Counted from the stretch's first letter, positions 43,238-53,517 are shown. The stretch is DNA of 63,548 bases from JBBKWH01 sp037968855 (GCA_037968855.1 JBBKWH010000030.1:1-63548), one strand, 5' to 3'. Notes: generated from the letters alone by a model not told the origin. Made by a program: numbers and translations.

Positions 43238-43747
43238 CTACTTGTCATTCCAGCCATTTGCTGTGTTGTTTGTAGCGGTACAACCAGTATCTTTTAGTCC
43301 ATTAATGTATTTGCCAGCCCAGCAAGTTTGGCCTAGCTCATTAATGACTAAGACACCATCACCAGCTTGACGACTACCGGCACGAGGTGTGGCAGCGAGC
43401 AAATAACCAGCTCCACCATTTGCAATAGTGATGCTTAGGTCATACAAAACGCCTCGATATAGGCTTCGATCTGACCCTTCTCTAGGATAGGTATTTGCAC
43501 CAAAAATATATGGCTGATTCAAAAAACTTGCAGCAGTGACTGGAGCAACTGGATTATAACTCAGGGTTTGTCCACGATATCTCTCCAAAGATTGAGATAT
43601 CTCTTGTAATGCGCCTCGCATATCAGCACGCTGACTACGAATCATAGAGTTCGAATAAGTAGGATATACCAGCATAGCCAATATCCCCACAATACACACA
43701 ACGACAACTAGCTCAAATAGCGTAAATCCTCTTGACTGACTTACCAT
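43238..43747 (-). CDS. pilE: Type IV pilin-like protein (PilE-type minor pilin)
   Basis: A 169-residue pilin. A leader of six residues ends at G-FTLFE, the prepilin-peptidase site with Glu5. The N-terminal helix LVVVVCIVGILAMLVYP follows. The C-terminal half has two Cys (LGQTCW and TGCTATN) likely forming the D-region loop. It resembles PilE minor pilins that sit at the end of the fimT-pilV-W-X-Y1 operon. It overlaps the previous pilin gene by 7 bp. Confidence 0.88.
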   Translation of the reverse strand: MVSQSRGFTLFELVVVVCIVGILAMLVYPTYSNSMIRSQRADMRGALQEISQSLERYRGQTLSYNPVAPVTAASFLNQPYIFGANTYPREGSDRSLYRGVLYDLSITIANGGAGYLLAATPRAGSRQAGDGVLVINELGQTCWAGKYINGLKDTGCTATNNTANGWNDK

Positions 43748-44283
43748 ACTGTTGACCCCGTACCACATCCAGTATAAGCAGCGAAATCAGCATTTGTTAC
43801 TGCGTTTAGACTCATACAACGCTGACCAATACTACTTAAGAGCATATTATTAAGCTTAGGCTTAGCAGAGTTAGCCTCAAGGCGAATAGCAAAATTACGC
43901 CCCGTCACGCCAGCAATATTTGCGTTTAATGCTTGCTTTGAGTCTAAATCAACCACACGAAGCAAATAGCTTGCTTCTGTAGCAGAAGCACCTATAGGCA
44001 AGTATATAGTGTTACTAGTTAACGTAGTTGACGACTTAATCTGTGGTTGATTTTTTAGATCAAAATTACGATAACTAAGATTACGTACCTTCCAAGCACT
44101 TAGCAATGCTGATACTCGTAATGCTTCAGACTGAGCTTCAGACTGTTGAGCACTTAGCATATAGCTATTGTATGAGGGGATTGCTATCGCTGTCAGAATG
44201 GCAATCATTGCAACGACTGTAATCAACTCCAGCAAGGTAAACCCTTGCTGTGTCTGATCAAGCGTAATTTGATACTTGATCAT
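43741..44283 (-). CDS. Type IV pilin-like minor pilin
   Basis: A 180-residue pilin. The start MIKYQITLDQ makes ATGA with the pilY1 stop. The cleavage site is QQG-FTLLEL with Glu5; the helix contains ITVVAMIAILTAIAIPSY. The C-terminal Cys pair (GQRCMSL and YTGCGTG) suggests a disulfide D-region. It is the first of two similar pilins after pilY1, and they may be tandem duplicates that diverged. Confidence 0.85.
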   Translation of the reverse strand: MIKYQITLDQTQQGFTLLELITVVAMIAILTAIAIPSYNSYMLSAQQSEAQSEALRVSALLSAWKVRNLSYRNFDLKNQPQIKSSTTLTSNTIYLPIGASATEASYLLRVVDLDSKQALNANIAGVTGRNFAIRLEANSAKPKLNNMLLSSIGQRCMSLNAVTNADFAAYTGCGTGSTVW

Positions 44284-47200
44284 TTGTACTTCTCCGATGT
44301 TACTTCGCGCCAACGATGCATAGGCTCAACCTTCGAGTCAAAGCTATACTTATCAGTTAATGCTGTACCTACTTTCGTACTACTACTGCTACCACCCAGT
44401 GTTGTGTCATTTGCATAGGTTAGACCATTCGCAATGCTACCAACTAGTAATGGTTGTCCAACCCCAGCGCCTAAATACGTCGTTCTGATATCAGTATTAC
44501 TATTGGTGCCACATGCGCCATAAGGCAAGCAAATACGGTATGTCGTGGTCGCACCTTTAATTCCTGCTCCACAAGTATCATTATTTCGAGTTGGATCAAA
44601 GACTGTGGTATTAAGCACATAATCCACAATAGTCGTTCTAACAAGTGCCTTAGCACCAGAGGTAGTCGATGTTGTTGGACTGGTGACAGTTGATGAAGGA
44701 AGTGCGTAGTACCAGCCATTCTTTCTGGTAGATGTAGTTGCCGTTTGGTTAATCACATTAGACAATGTTGATTTGGTAATACCATCCTTAAGCTGAACCA
44801 ATTTAGACAAATCAGTATTAGGATCGGCAATCTCTATCGCTCTACTGTATAAGTCACTACTCATCACATCCCAATCGAAGAGCATAAATGTATAATCTTG
44901 AGCAGTAGTCAACATCGGAAAACTTTTGTTTCCTGAGCCAAGCGACAACAAGCCTACTTTAATACCATTAATAGAGTCGTTAGTTGGTGCAAAACTTGGT
45001 GGCTCGTAAAAACGGACACCATTCACTTTGTCGATAGTGTTCAAGTCAGCCAACTTGGAAACTCGACGTACCAAACCGCCTCCTGTTGCAGGATAGTTTG
45101 CAATGTCCACACGAAATACTTGACCACCCAAATCACCTACATAAATATGATCAATCAAACCATCTGCATCGCGATCAGCTGTTTTGACTGCACTTGGAAT
45201 ACTATAATTCATATCAGCAACTTTAGTAGAAGTTGTCGATGCATTTTGATTGCTAATAGAGTAAATCAATGCTCCTGTTTCAGCATCTGCAATATAAATT
45301 GCATTGCCCTTATCCCCACCAGATGTACTACCAGGCACATAGGTAGGATATCCATTTGAATCTACAACCTCATATAGTGGATCATAACCACCACCAAAAA
45401 TAACCACACGTTTACGAATCCCATTTACACGTATATTGGCAACGACCGGCTGAGACCACGTTTGGCCCAGACGGCTAAAGCCTGTCGTGCTAGGTGTTAT
45501 TTTAAATAACACCTTGGGAGTAATGGCACTCTCACCTAGGCCAGTTAAATCCAACCCATAGTAAGAGGAACCACCCATTCGCATACCACCAAAAGCATGA
45601 ATTTTAGTCGCTGAAAGGGTTTGCGTTGTGCCTGACGTCTTGGTTTCTCGTTCAACGTATGCAGTCCAAGGGCCATCCATTCCATAGAATAATGGCGCAG
45701 GTGCTAAGCTGGTACCAGAAACAATCTGATTGGATGGAGGTAGTAAGGTTTTTGCACCATTTAATAACTCTGTAGGTGCAAATACGAATTGCTCCGTTCC
45801 TGTTGCTGCCTCAACGACATGTACAAGACCTTGCATTGTTCCAAAAATCAAATAATCTGTTTGAGATGTAGACACTGTCTTGTTATCTGAGCCCACTTTT
45901 TTGGTAATTTTTGTAGTAATTACCTCGGGTGATGAGTGAAAAACCCCCCCCATTCGATTAGCGATTGTGGTTGTTCTCGTTGATCCACTTACACCGACTC
46001 CCTCAGCTAAACTCCTGACATCATAGTTTAGTAACCACCAAAAATAATTCTTTGTGTACGCTAGCTTTTCGGCTGTTGTCAGGACTGTAGCAACTGGAAG
46101 CAACGACAATAAAGGATTAAGTGGACTTAACGCAGTTGTTAGACCATTCATTAACGTTTGCTGAGCAGTGCTATCCAAGTCTGGATCAATTTTATTTAGG
46201 TTTCCATTAGTAATGGCAACACCTGCCGTAGATGTATCAACAAACAGACGTCTTGGCTGTGACATTTTAGAAACCAGCCCACCCTTTAACACATTAGAGC
46301 CATCATAATCAGATGAATCACTTGATGGATTCCATAAATCTTGGGTTGATTTATTAAATAAGGATCCAGCGCTTGCTGTAGGTGTGGACTGGTCGATATC
46401 AGTCAGCACTTTCTGACCATTTTTGTCAATAAGCGTACGTGTAGTACCAGATAATTTCACCTCATATCGTTTAACGTTACCTTCCCAAAACGAAGTGTCA
46501 ATTTTTGGGTCAAACAGTGGATAGTAAACGTAGCGCGTATCAGTATTTCCCGTTCCAAAACTACCTGGCGCAACACCTGAACCATTACTTGATACAGCAA
46601 AATTATCTGTAAATGAGTTAAAAAACTTCTGAATAAATGAGACTGTTTCATCTTTGGAGCTAACCGCCTTAAAGCCTGTCCCGTAAGCAGCACCATCTTT
46701 TAGCCCACCACCATAACTAACGCTACCCCATTTTTGGGCATTAACCGCATTAGTATCGTTACCATCCCAAAAAGTATTATCGCCAAAACCTACAACAATT
46801 GAGCGAATTGGATATGTTTTTGCATTTGTGGTTCTACTGTCATTCGCTGAATTTCCATTACTAGGAAACAAGAGCTTAGCAGTGTTTAAAATACAACTCC
46901 ATCCAGAATCCTCATCAGTACAACTTAGATTGTTCGAACCACCTAGTGCTTTTTTTGCCAATGCTGGAGCACTCGAATTTCCGTTAGGCTGGCCATCTGT
47001 TAGGGTAAAAATACCATTACTAATACAGCTCGAAGAGACTGATCCTGAGCCTGTATTTGGTGGCAAAGGACTATTATAAGTGCCCAATGTTCCCGTTGCT
47101 GTTTTTGCACTATCAGCCGATAATGAATAGCCGCTACCTGTTTGCCCATTGGTGGTAGTGCCCATCAAGTATGCAGATGTCTCTGCATATGCACGAGCTG

Positions 47201-48347
47201 TAGGTGTTCCGGTTTCAGCAATGAGACGCTGAACCTCTAGATTCATATAGTGACGCTGGGTCATCTGATCTAAGTTGGTAATGTAATCATCACCAGACAC
47301 CCACTTCGGACTATTCGTTTGACGTTCCGTACGTTTTCCCATACAGGTACTTGCACGCTTGGCCGCCGTTAAACTCCATGTCACACTCAATTGTGGCTGT
47401 GAGTTTTCAGAGCCGCCTGATCCTGCTATAAAGTAGTAATAGCTTGTACGGGTGTTACCGCTAGACATTTCAAAAGCGACTGCATTTAGCCCACACCAAT
47501 CGGATGCATTAACCCTACTATTGACCAAAGAGGTGACATCAAAAGACAGCACATTATTATCTTGACTACCTGTACTAGTATAACTTCCACTAAACCGGCT
47601 ACTCATACCGCTCGTTGCAACAGGGCTTGCATGATCTGCCGATTCCATTCGGACACGCATATCCGATGTGCGCGAGTTATTTTTTAAAAATCCACTAGCT
47701 GGAAAAGTCAGACGGGCACTAGTAACCGTTGCCCCTTTTGGAATATCAATATGAAATCTTAAATATGACGCAACAGAGCCATCCATACGCCAATATCGAT
47801 TATTGTTAGACTCAATATTAGCAAGCTCAAGTGAGCTACCATTACTATCATAACGAACGCCGGCCCCATCACGTGGATTGGCATAAACGAAGGTTCCACT
47901 ACTCGGATATAGCGTTGTCGAACCCAATGTACCTGTTGCACTGGGAACAACTGCTCGCTCTTCGCTCAATAGTGCAGGTGTCGCTATACGTCCCGTGCCA
48001 CTAGTCGTGAAGTGAGATAAGCCCAAATTAAAATCATTTTTTGATGCGGGCGTTAGTGGCGCACCTGTAAAATCACCAACCAAAACACGCTGCATCGCTT
48101 TTTTTAAGCGATTAATTCGTACGTCTCGGCTACCATCATTGGGATCAACTACTCCATCATAGCTATTATCCCACGCCATACTACCGGAGTTATCCAGCAA
48201 GAACATTGCCGTTGATTTTGCAACAACTGGGCCTGGATTGGTATAAATAGAGGCGTCACTACCTGCAACGTGTTGATGCGCTAATAATGCCATTAAAACA
48301 ACCACACTGCGACTCAGGATTCGTGGTTGAAACTTTTGAATATCCAT
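44280..48347 (-). CDS. pilY1: PilY1, tip adhesin and pilus-biogenesis protein
   Basis: A 1355-residue envelope protein. AGGG lies 9 bases before the chosen ATG. A signal-like segment (about residues 10-28) precedes a VWA domain with MIDAS motif LLDNSGSM. The C-terminal third is a beta-propeller with the calcium loop DRDADGLIDHIYVGDLGG, as in PilY1 proteins that control retraction. The size is in the PilY1 range. It works with PilV, W and X at the pilus tip and is coupled to genes on both sides. Confidence 0.93.
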   Translation of the reverse strand: MDIQKFQPRILSRSVVVLMALLAHQHVAGSDASIYTNPGPVVAKSTAMFLLDNSGSMAWDNSYDGVVDPNDGSRDVRINRLKKAMQRVLVGDFTGAPLTPASKNDFNLGLSHFTTSGTGRIATPALLSEERAVVPSATGTLGSTTLYPSSGTFVYANPRDGAGVRYDSNGSSLELANIESNNNRYWRMDGSVASYLRFHIDIPKGATVTSARLTFPASGFLKNNSRTSDMRVRMESADHASPVATSGMSSRFSGSYTSTGSQDNNVLSFDVTSLVNSRVNASDWCGLNAVAFEMSSGNTRTSYYYFIAGSGGSENSQPQLSVTWSLTAAKRASTCMGKRTERQTNSPKWVSGDDYITNLDQMTQRHYMNLEVQRLIAETGTPTARAYAETSAYLMGTTTNGQTGSGYSLSADSAKTATGTLGTYNSPLPPNTGSGSVSSSCISNGIFTLTDGQPNGNSSAPALAKKALGGSNNLSCTDEDSGWSCILNTAKLLFPSNGNSANDSRTTNAKTYPIRSIVVGFGDNTFWDGNDTNAVNAQKWGSVSYGGGLKDGAAYGTGFKAVSSKDETVSFIQKFFNSFTDNFAVSSNGSGVAPGSFGTGNTDTRYVYYPLFDPKIDTSFWEGNVKRYEVKLSGTTRTLIDKNGQKVLTDIDQSTPTASAGSLFNKSTQDLWNPSSDSSDYDGSNVLKGGLVSKMSQPRRLFVDTSTAGVAITNGNLNKIDPDLDSTAQQTLMNGLTTALSPLNPLLSLLPVATVLTTAEKLAYTKNYFWWLLNYDVRSLAEGVGVSGSTRTTTIANRMGGVFHSSPEVITTKITKKVGSDNKTVSTSQTDYLIFGTMQGLVHVVEAATGTEQFVFAPTELLNGAKTLLPPSNQIVSGTSLAPAPLFYGMDGPWTAYVERETKTSGTTQTLSATKIHAFGGMRMGGSSYYGLDLTGLGESAITPKVLFKITPSTTGFSRLGQTWSQPVVANIRVNGIRKRVVIFGGGYDPLYEVVDSNGYPTYVPGSTSGGDKGNAIYIADAETGALIYSISNQNASTTSTKVADMNYSIPSAVKTADRDADGLIDHIYVGDLGGQVFRVDIANYPATGGGLVRRVSKLADLNTIDKVNGVRFYEPPSFAPTNDSINGIKVGLLSLGSGNKSFPMLTTAQDYTFMLFDWDVMSSDLYSRAIEIADPNTDLSKLVQLKDGITKSTLSNVINQTATTSTRKNGWYYALPSSTVTSPTTSTTSGAKALVRTTIVDYVLNTTVFDPTRNNDTCGAGIKGATTTYRICLPYGACGTNSNTDIRTTYLGAGVGQPLLVGSIANGLTYANDTTLGGSSSSTKVGTALTDKYSFDSKVEPMHRWREVTSEKYK

Positions 48348-48359
48348 GTTCGGCATCCC

Positions 48360-49151
48360 TTAAGAGTTACGGTCACGAGTACTTTTGGGTCTCATCAAGT
48401 ACTCTTCAGTGTGTGTAGAAAACGGTACAGCATTTTTGGTTAAACAATCCGTGACAGTCTCTGCATTGTTGGCATCTTTTGCTCGAGTCGTATCATTGAG
48501 ACTTTTTAGGCATCCATTAATTGTTGCTGAATCAGCACTTTGTGATAGAGCTGGAATAACTGTTGTTGAATATGTACGCAAGCGGACTGGTTTGGATTGT
48601 GTGTTAGTAGCGTTAGCAGTATTACTGCCAAACAACACATCGTTATCTGTTCCAGTAATTGCAGTAGAGAATGCTTCGCCTTTATCAGCATCTATAGGTA
48701 CTGAGAGAGCAATTTGAGTCAATGCAGCCATACGACCGCTGTTAAAGTCAGTGCTATTCGTTACATCACAGTATCCAGCCACATCTAAATTTTCTAGATT
48801 AAAACTAGCATTAACTCGGTTCTGTGCAATAGCATTTTGGTCGATAAAAATCTGTTGTAGTGACTTTCCGGCACGCAAACAAGTCACCACCTCATTACCT
48901 GTAATTTGAGGCAATCCAATAATACCGAAAGCAGATTGCGCCACAAGGACTTCAGCTTGAGTATCTAAACCCACATAGACCTGATCGATACCATAATCTG
49001 CCGATTGAAACATAATGGCTTGTGCTTGTGTGCTTGTGGCAATGTTCAGGCTAGTTAAGCCTTGACGTATTGCAATTACCCCTAACACAGTAATCACCAA
49101 TAGAATGATCAATACGGATATCAGTGCGGAGCCTTGTTGTTTTGCGTTCAT
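48360..49151 (-). CDS. pilX: PilX-type minor pilin
   Basis: A 263-residue protein. The N terminus NAKQQGSALISVLIILLVITVLG has the atypical prepilin site of PilX, with Ser-Ala-Leu after Gly instead of Phe-Thr-Leu, and it lacks Glu5. A long C-terminal body has several Cys pairs. It overlaps pilW by 4 bases and lies just before pilY1. Confidence 0.85.
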   Translation of the reverse strand: MNAKQQGSALISVLIILLVITVLGVIAIRQGLTSLNIATSTQAQAIMFQSADYGIDQVYVGLDTQAEVLVAQSAFGIIGLPQITGNEVVTCLRAGKSLQQIFIDQNAIAQNRVNASFNLENLDVAGYCDVTNSTDFNSGRMAALTQIALSVPIDADKGEAFSTAITGTDNDVLFGSNTANATNTQSKPVRLRTYSTTVIPALSQSADSATINGCLKSLNDTTRAKDANNAETVTDCLTKNAVPFSTHTEEYLMRPKSTRDRNS

Positions 49152-49996
49152 ACGCCGTCTCCAAGGCTATTTCTAAATGACACAGTGGCCGAAAACACAC
49201 GACGTACAAACCCATCATTGGGATTAGAAACAGACACTGTTTGATCCAAGAAGCTATAATTTGCAGCATGCGGAATAGATTTTGTGACGCCATCTACATC
49301 GGTAGATCGAATCAGTGTTGCCAGACGTACACTACGAATCACAGGCTTAGGTGCCGCTAGGGCGTTATAAGCATTTATATTATAGTACTGCCACGTTCCC
49401 GCAGAATTACTCGTACCAATCAACACATATAGATCATCTACTCGATTAAGTATGATTGAACCTGCTTTGGTTGGACTACTTAAATCATTACTTCTAAATG
49501 CAGCACAGGCTAACGCTAGAGGGTTGCTACTATCTAAAGTATCTACACGCAGAAAATAGCGTTCGATCACAATTGGATCGATGGTTAAATCAACTAAATT
49601 CCCTTCGCAGTCCCTCATGTTATCCTGCAACGCTGTGTACTGAATGACCAGTTGATCAGACTTACCATCTACTGTTGATGATGTATTGATATCTTTGGCC
49701 GTAACTGGAAAGTTTGCAGGAGCCGTGGCTGATACACTAGCCCCAGAAAAAACCAAACCATTTAATGTGCCAGAGCCACCAATAATCTGGGTGTTTCCTG
49801 AATTTGTACGACGAAGTTGCTGTGCAATTAAGGACAGGCCAAATGTGGCATTGTCCTGTACATCAGATAAATTCTTTTGATTGGTAAATGTTAAACTTCC
49901 AGTGATAAACAGTTGCAAGGCCGCCGCAGTCAAAAACAACCCAAGGACAAGCGCAACCATCAATTCAACAAGCGTAAAACCTTTATGCTGATTCAT
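49148..49996 (-). CDS. pilW: PilW-type minor pilin
   Basis: A 282-residue minor pilin. MNQHKG-FTLVELMVAL gives a canonical prepilin site with Glu5. The body is large, as in PilW, with QDNATFGLSLIAQQLRRTN after the helix. Its start overlaps the pilV stop in TAATG. It joins PilV and PilX in the priming complex for pilus assembly. Confidence 0.9.
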   Translation of the reverse strand: MNQHKGFTLVELMVALVLGLFLTAAALQLFITGSLTFTNQKNLSDVQDNATFGLSLIAQQLRRTNSGNTQIIGGSGTLNGLVFSGASVSATAPANFPVTAKDINTSSTVDGKSDQLVIQYTALQDNMRDCEGNLVDLTIDPIVIERYFLRVDTLDSSNPLALACAAFRSNDLSSPTKAGSIILNRVDDLYVLIGTSNSAGTWQYYNINAYNALAAPKPVIRSVRLATLIRSTDVDGVTKSIPHAANYSFLDQTVSVSNPNDGFVRRVFSATVSFRNSLGDGV

Positions 49997-50541
49997 TAAT
50001 ATGTCTCCAACATAATACAGTTGCTACCAGGCTGAAATGATCCGTTTAACGTACAAGAGACACTATCTGCCGCTGTCGCATTTTGAGGTTGCGTATTGCC
50101 CCACGAAACATATAAGCAACGCAATGCTGTATTACTTGGGCAGGTCTGCATTCTGGCCTGCCCATTTGCACCAATAGCAAGAGCCATTAATCTCACTTCA
50201 TTAATATCAAACTGAGCCAACTGCTGTGCTGTACATGCGCTGGTTACACAGTTTGGCGTATATGTACTGACAGGCTGAGGGGTGCCCACTTGCCAATTGG
50301 CTGTTGTATTATAAAAATCTCTTGCGTTTAAATTAACGCGAATCCGCTCGCCCATATCTCTGGCCAAGACCATGGCTTGGCCTCGTTGAAAAGCCTCATT
50401 GGTTGCAGATACCGCACGCACTTGCAGTCCTGCAAAGCCAATGACTCCAATTGCCAGTAGCAGCAATGCCACCAAAACTTCAACCAACCCAATACCTTGC
50501 TGGTTTGATTTAATATAAGAGGTTTGGACTGAGTCGATCAT
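49996..50541 (-). CDS. pilV: PilV-type minor pilin
   Basis: A 181-residue minor pilin. The ATG that overlaps the fimT stop (ATGA) gives MIDSVQTSY; a TTG 6 bases upstream is an alternative. The site SNQQG-IGLVEVLVAL has the I/V-GL-E pattern of PilV. C-terminal Cys residues (TCPSNTALRC and CTLNGSFQPGSNC) form probable disulfides. Confidence 0.88.
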   Translation of the reverse strand: MIDSVQTSYIKSNQQGIGLVEVLVALLLLAIGVIGFAGLQVRAVSATNEAFQRGQAMVLARDMGERIRVNLNARDFYNTTANWQVGTPQPVSTYTPNCVTSACTAQQLAQFDINEVRLMALAIGANGQARMQTCPSNTALRCLYVSWGNTQPQNATAADSVSCTLNGSFQPGSNCIMLETY

Positions 50542-51152
50542 GGACAAACCCCTGTTGATTTTTCAGATACTGTTATATTGCCGAACCGACTGACCGACAC
50601 TTGTCGACCGGTATTGGCTCGCACACTTGTATTTGTTGAGCAGACTGCAAACGTCTGGGTTTGCGCTATGGTTGTAAAGGCACCATTTTGTGTTGCTTGT
50701 GTCTGTACGCTTGAATCAGGCAAAAACTGAATCGCAACTACGTTTGGCAAGTTCACATCAACGGTACTATCTACCTTGGATGTCGCTGTGACTCGGTTAT
50801 TGGTTGCAGTGGTGGTTGCAGTGGTATTGCCCGTTTCAAACACATACCAGCTTGCCGCACTTACTAATGCCTGTGACGCGGTAGGCACATTCGTATTATA
50901 CAGTCCGGCTGTTCCGTTCCAGTTACGGTTGGTTGTTCCGGTATAGCTTGACCGTACCGCAAGCGCACGGCGATATAAAATCGCATTACTACGGGCAGTT
51001 TTCAGGGTCTGGGCCAGCTCGAACGCTGCTTGTTTCACGCGCTGATTGGCAAGAGACTGTCCAATTGACGGTGCAGCCAGCGTCGCCAGTATCGCAATAA
51101 TGCTTACTGTGACTAACAGCTCAATGAGCGTAAAACCGGCATGCTTCCTCAT
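50538..51152 (-). CDS. fimT: FimT/GspH-type minor pilin
   Basis: A 204-residue protein. I start at MRKHAG-FTLIELLVTV, which gives a proper prepilin site; the open frame extends 34 codons upstream without support. The GspH-type body includes QAAFELAQTLKTARSNAILYRRALAV. FimT is known to bind DNA in natural transformation in some species. It heads the operon; the 227-bp space before it, up to ispH, holds the likely promoter and no gene I can support. Confidence 0.9.
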   Translation of the reverse strand: MRKHAGFTLIELLVTVSIIAILATLAAPSIGQSLANQRVKQAAFELAQTLKTARSNAILYRRALAVRSSYTGTTNRNWNGTAGLYNTNVPTASQALVSAASWYVFETGNTTATTTATNNRVTATSKVDSTVDVNLPNVVAIQFLPDSSVQTQATQNGAFTTIAQTQTFAVCSTNTSVRANTGRQVSVSRFGNITVSEKSTGVCP

Positions 51153-51379
51153 GACAACCCAACCCAATATGCGGCAATTCCGAGAATCGGATAACTGCAC
51201 AACCGAGAATAGGAAATCAAGGTGTTGGGTACAAATGTTGAGCGACCAGCGCAAACAATGGGCAGACCAATCGCGAGTACATCGCGTATATGTTGTCGAT
51301 CCATCTATGGATTCCCCTCAACCGGTGTCAGTGGACACATCCCGTGTGATCCACTTCGTTATCATTGTTGGGCTACTGA

Positions 51380-52330
51380 CTAGCCCTGTTGGACTGGTAT
51401 ACGTAGCTCTCGTGGCAGCGAAAATACTACATTTTCTGCTCGTCCCGCTAGTTCTAACGGCACATGTGCTCCCCACTCACCTAAGCGTTCAATGACTTGG
51501 CGAATCAGAATCTCGGGGGCTGAGGCACCAGCTGTCACCCCCACAGTCTTGGCACCATCAAACCAATCCTGCCTCATTTCTGCTGCGTTATCTACTAAAT
51601 ATGCTTGCGCACCGACTCGCTCAGCAAGTTCGCGCAGACGATTGGAGTTAGATGAGTTCGGCGAACCCACGACTAAGACCACTTCACAACGTGATGCCAA
51701 GTCGCGGACGGCATCTTGTCGATTCTGAGTGGCATAGCAAATATCGTCTTTGCGAGGCCCTTCAATCGCAGGGAATCGTGAGCGTAGGGCGTCAATCACC
51801 CGTGCGGTGTCGTCCATAGATAAGGTGGTTTGGGTGACAAACGCCAAACGTTCTGGGTCGCGCACTTGCAATGCTTGCACATCATCTTCGTCTTCAACCA
51901 AGTAGATATGCCCACCAAACTGAGCGTCATACTGCCCCATAGTGCCTTCGACTTCTGGATGACCTGCGTGACCAATCAAAATCGCGTCTACCCCTTCTCT
52001 GGCGTAGCGTGTCACTTCGATATGCACTTTGGTGACCAATGGACAGGTGGCATCAAAGACTTTGAGATTGCGACGAGTGGCTTCGAGCTGCACTGCTCGC
52101 GATACGCCATGTGCACTAAAAATCACAATGGCGTCGTCGGGCACTTGATCAAGCTCTTCGACAAAAACGGCTCCACGGCCTTTTAAGTCATCGACCACAA
52201 ACTTGTTGTGCACCACTTCATGACGCACATAAATGGGCGGATCAAAGACTTCAAGCGCCCGATTGACGATAGCAATGGCACGATCAACGCCAGCACAGAA
52301 GCCCCGTGGATTAGCCAGAAGAATGTCCAT
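51380..52330 (-). CDS. ispH: IspH, 4-hydroxy-3-methylbut-2-enyl diphosphate reductase
   Basis: A 316-residue enzyme of the last MEP-pathway step. The start MDILLANPRGFCAGVDRA has GGGG 6 bases upstream. Three Cys for the 4Fe-4S cluster are in GFCAGV, ATCPLV and DICYATQNRQ. EEIP-like HGVSRAVQ and NSSNSNRL bind substrate. It reduces HMBPP to IPP and DMAPP. Divergent from gmk. Confidence 0.97.
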   Translation of the reverse strand: MDILLANPRGFCAGVDRAIAIVNRALEVFDPPIYVRHEVVHNKFVVDDLKGRGAVFVEELDQVPDDAIVIFSAHGVSRAVQLEATRRNLKVFDATCPLVTKVHIEVTRYAREGVDAILIGHAGHPEVEGTMGQYDAQFGGHIYLVEDEDDVQALQVRDPERLAFVTQTTLSMDDTARVIDALRSRFPAIEGPRKDDICYATQNRQDAVRDLASRCEVVLVVGSPNSSNSNRLRELAERVGAQAYLVDNAAEMRQDWFDGAKTVGVTAGASAPEILIRQVIERLGEWGAHVPLELAGRAENVVFSLPRELRIPVQQG

Positions 52331-52488
52331 GAATGACCCCATTAACGACAGAAGATGATGAGACGGTGATACATCACACTCGACGAGACGGTTAGCGCAT
52401 TCACACCTAGCAGTTTTTTTTGGCTAGAATGTGCGTGCGTGGCTTGAACGCCGATTTTATTGATTGTCATCTTAACAGGAAAGCGCAC

Positions 52489-53112
52489 ATGTCCGGTCTG
52501 TTGTTTGTGGTTGCCGCAGCCTCTGGCACGGGCAAAACATCGTTGGTCAAAGCACTACTAGATCGTTTAGATGATCTCAAAGTCTCTGTGTCACATACTA
52601 CTCGCCCGATGCGCTCCGGCGAGGTCAATGGTATACACTATCACTTCACAAGTGCAGATCAATTTTTAGAACAAGTTGCAGAAGGTGGCTTTATTGAACA
52701 TGCCGAAGTATTCGGCAACTACTATGGCACCAGCCAAGCCATGGTGTCTGAGCAATTGGCGGCTGGTCATGATGTCCTGCTCGAAATTGACTGGCAAGGT
52801 GCGCAGCAAGTTCGTCGTTTATTTTCTGAGTCGATTCAAATTTTTATTGTGCCGCCTACTCGCCAAGCCTTACGTGAGCGTTTGGCTGGTCGTGGCCAAG
52901 ACAGTGATGAGGTCATTGAGCGTCGTTTGGCTGGTTCATTAGATGAGCTCAGTCAGCATGTCAACTTTGACTATGTAATCGTAAACGATGTGTTTGAGCG
53001 CGCGCTACACGAGCTTGAGGCGATTATCATTGCATCACGCCTGACCTTAAGCCAACAAAGCCGTCGCCAATGTGAGTTACTAACCCGACTGCTCAATCAC
53101 TCTGCGGATTAA
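52489..53112 (+). CDS. gmk: Guanylate kinase
   Basis: A 207-residue kinase. The start MSGLLFVVAAASGTGKTSLV has AGGA 8 bases upstream. The P-loop is ASGTGKTS. VSHTTRPMRSGEVNGIHYHF binds GMP. It phosphorylates GMP/dGMP. It starts the block gmk-rpoZ-spoT-ridA seen in many gammaproteobacteria. Confidence 0.97.
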   Translation: MSGLLFVVAAASGTGKTSLVKALLDRLDDLKVSVSHTTRPMRSGEVNGIHYHFTSADQFLEQVAEGGFIEHAEVFGNYYGTSQAMVSEQLAAGHDVLLEIDWQGAQQVRRLFSESIQIFIVPPTRQALRERLAGRGQDSDEVIERRLAGSLDELSQHVNFDYVIVNDVFERALHELEAIIIASRLTLSQQSRRQCELLTRLLNHSAD

Positions 53113-53194
53113 AGCCGACGTGCGTGCTTGTGGTGGTGCGTTTTTTTGCCTACACTATGCGGTCATTTTCATCACTTCCTAAGGCGAGATCAGC

Positions 53195-53464
53195 ATGGCA
53201 CGAGTGACTGTAGAAGACTGTCTAGGTGCGGTGGATAACCGTTTTGAGTTGGTATTGGTCGCATCTAAGCGTGCACGCCAACTGGCCCGTGGCACTGTCG
53301 AACCCGTTCTACCTTGGGAAAACGATAAGCCAACCGTGATGGCATTGCGTGAAATCGCTGCGGGTCACGTCACCCGCGATATTCTCAAGCAAAAAGATGA
53401 GCCAATGCAGCCATCCGCGCTAGATATGGCAATCTCTCCATTGAATTTAGATAGCTTTTTTTAA
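53195..53464 (+). CDS. rpoZ: RNA polymerase omega subunit
   Basis: An 89-residue protein: ARVTVEDCL, NRFELVLVASKRARQL and PTVMALREIAAG are the conserved omega motifs. It promotes RNA polymerase assembly and forms part of the ppGpp site 1. A strong terminator follows, so spoT may have its own promoter or depend on readthrough. Confidence 0.97.
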   Translation: MARVTVEDCLGAVDNRFELVLVASKRARQLARGTVEPVLPWENDKPTVMALREIAAGHVTRDILKQKDEPMQPSALDMAISPLNLDSFF

Positions 53465-53487
53465 GCATCCTGTCTAAACGATTTGTT

Positions 53488-53517
53488 AAAGGCCCAATCA
53501 TATTGATTGGGCCTTTT
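53488..53517 (+). terminator. Terminator after rpoZ
   Basis: Perfect 13-bp stem AAAGGCCCAATCA/TGATTGGGCCTTT with a 3-base loop and T tract. Confidence 0.88.

Noticed and set aside
51046..51495. 149-residue plus-strand frame across the fimT leader and ispH end
   Set aside because: It overlaps two certain genes at its ends; only its middle covers free sequence, and it has no ribosome-binding site or recognisable domain.
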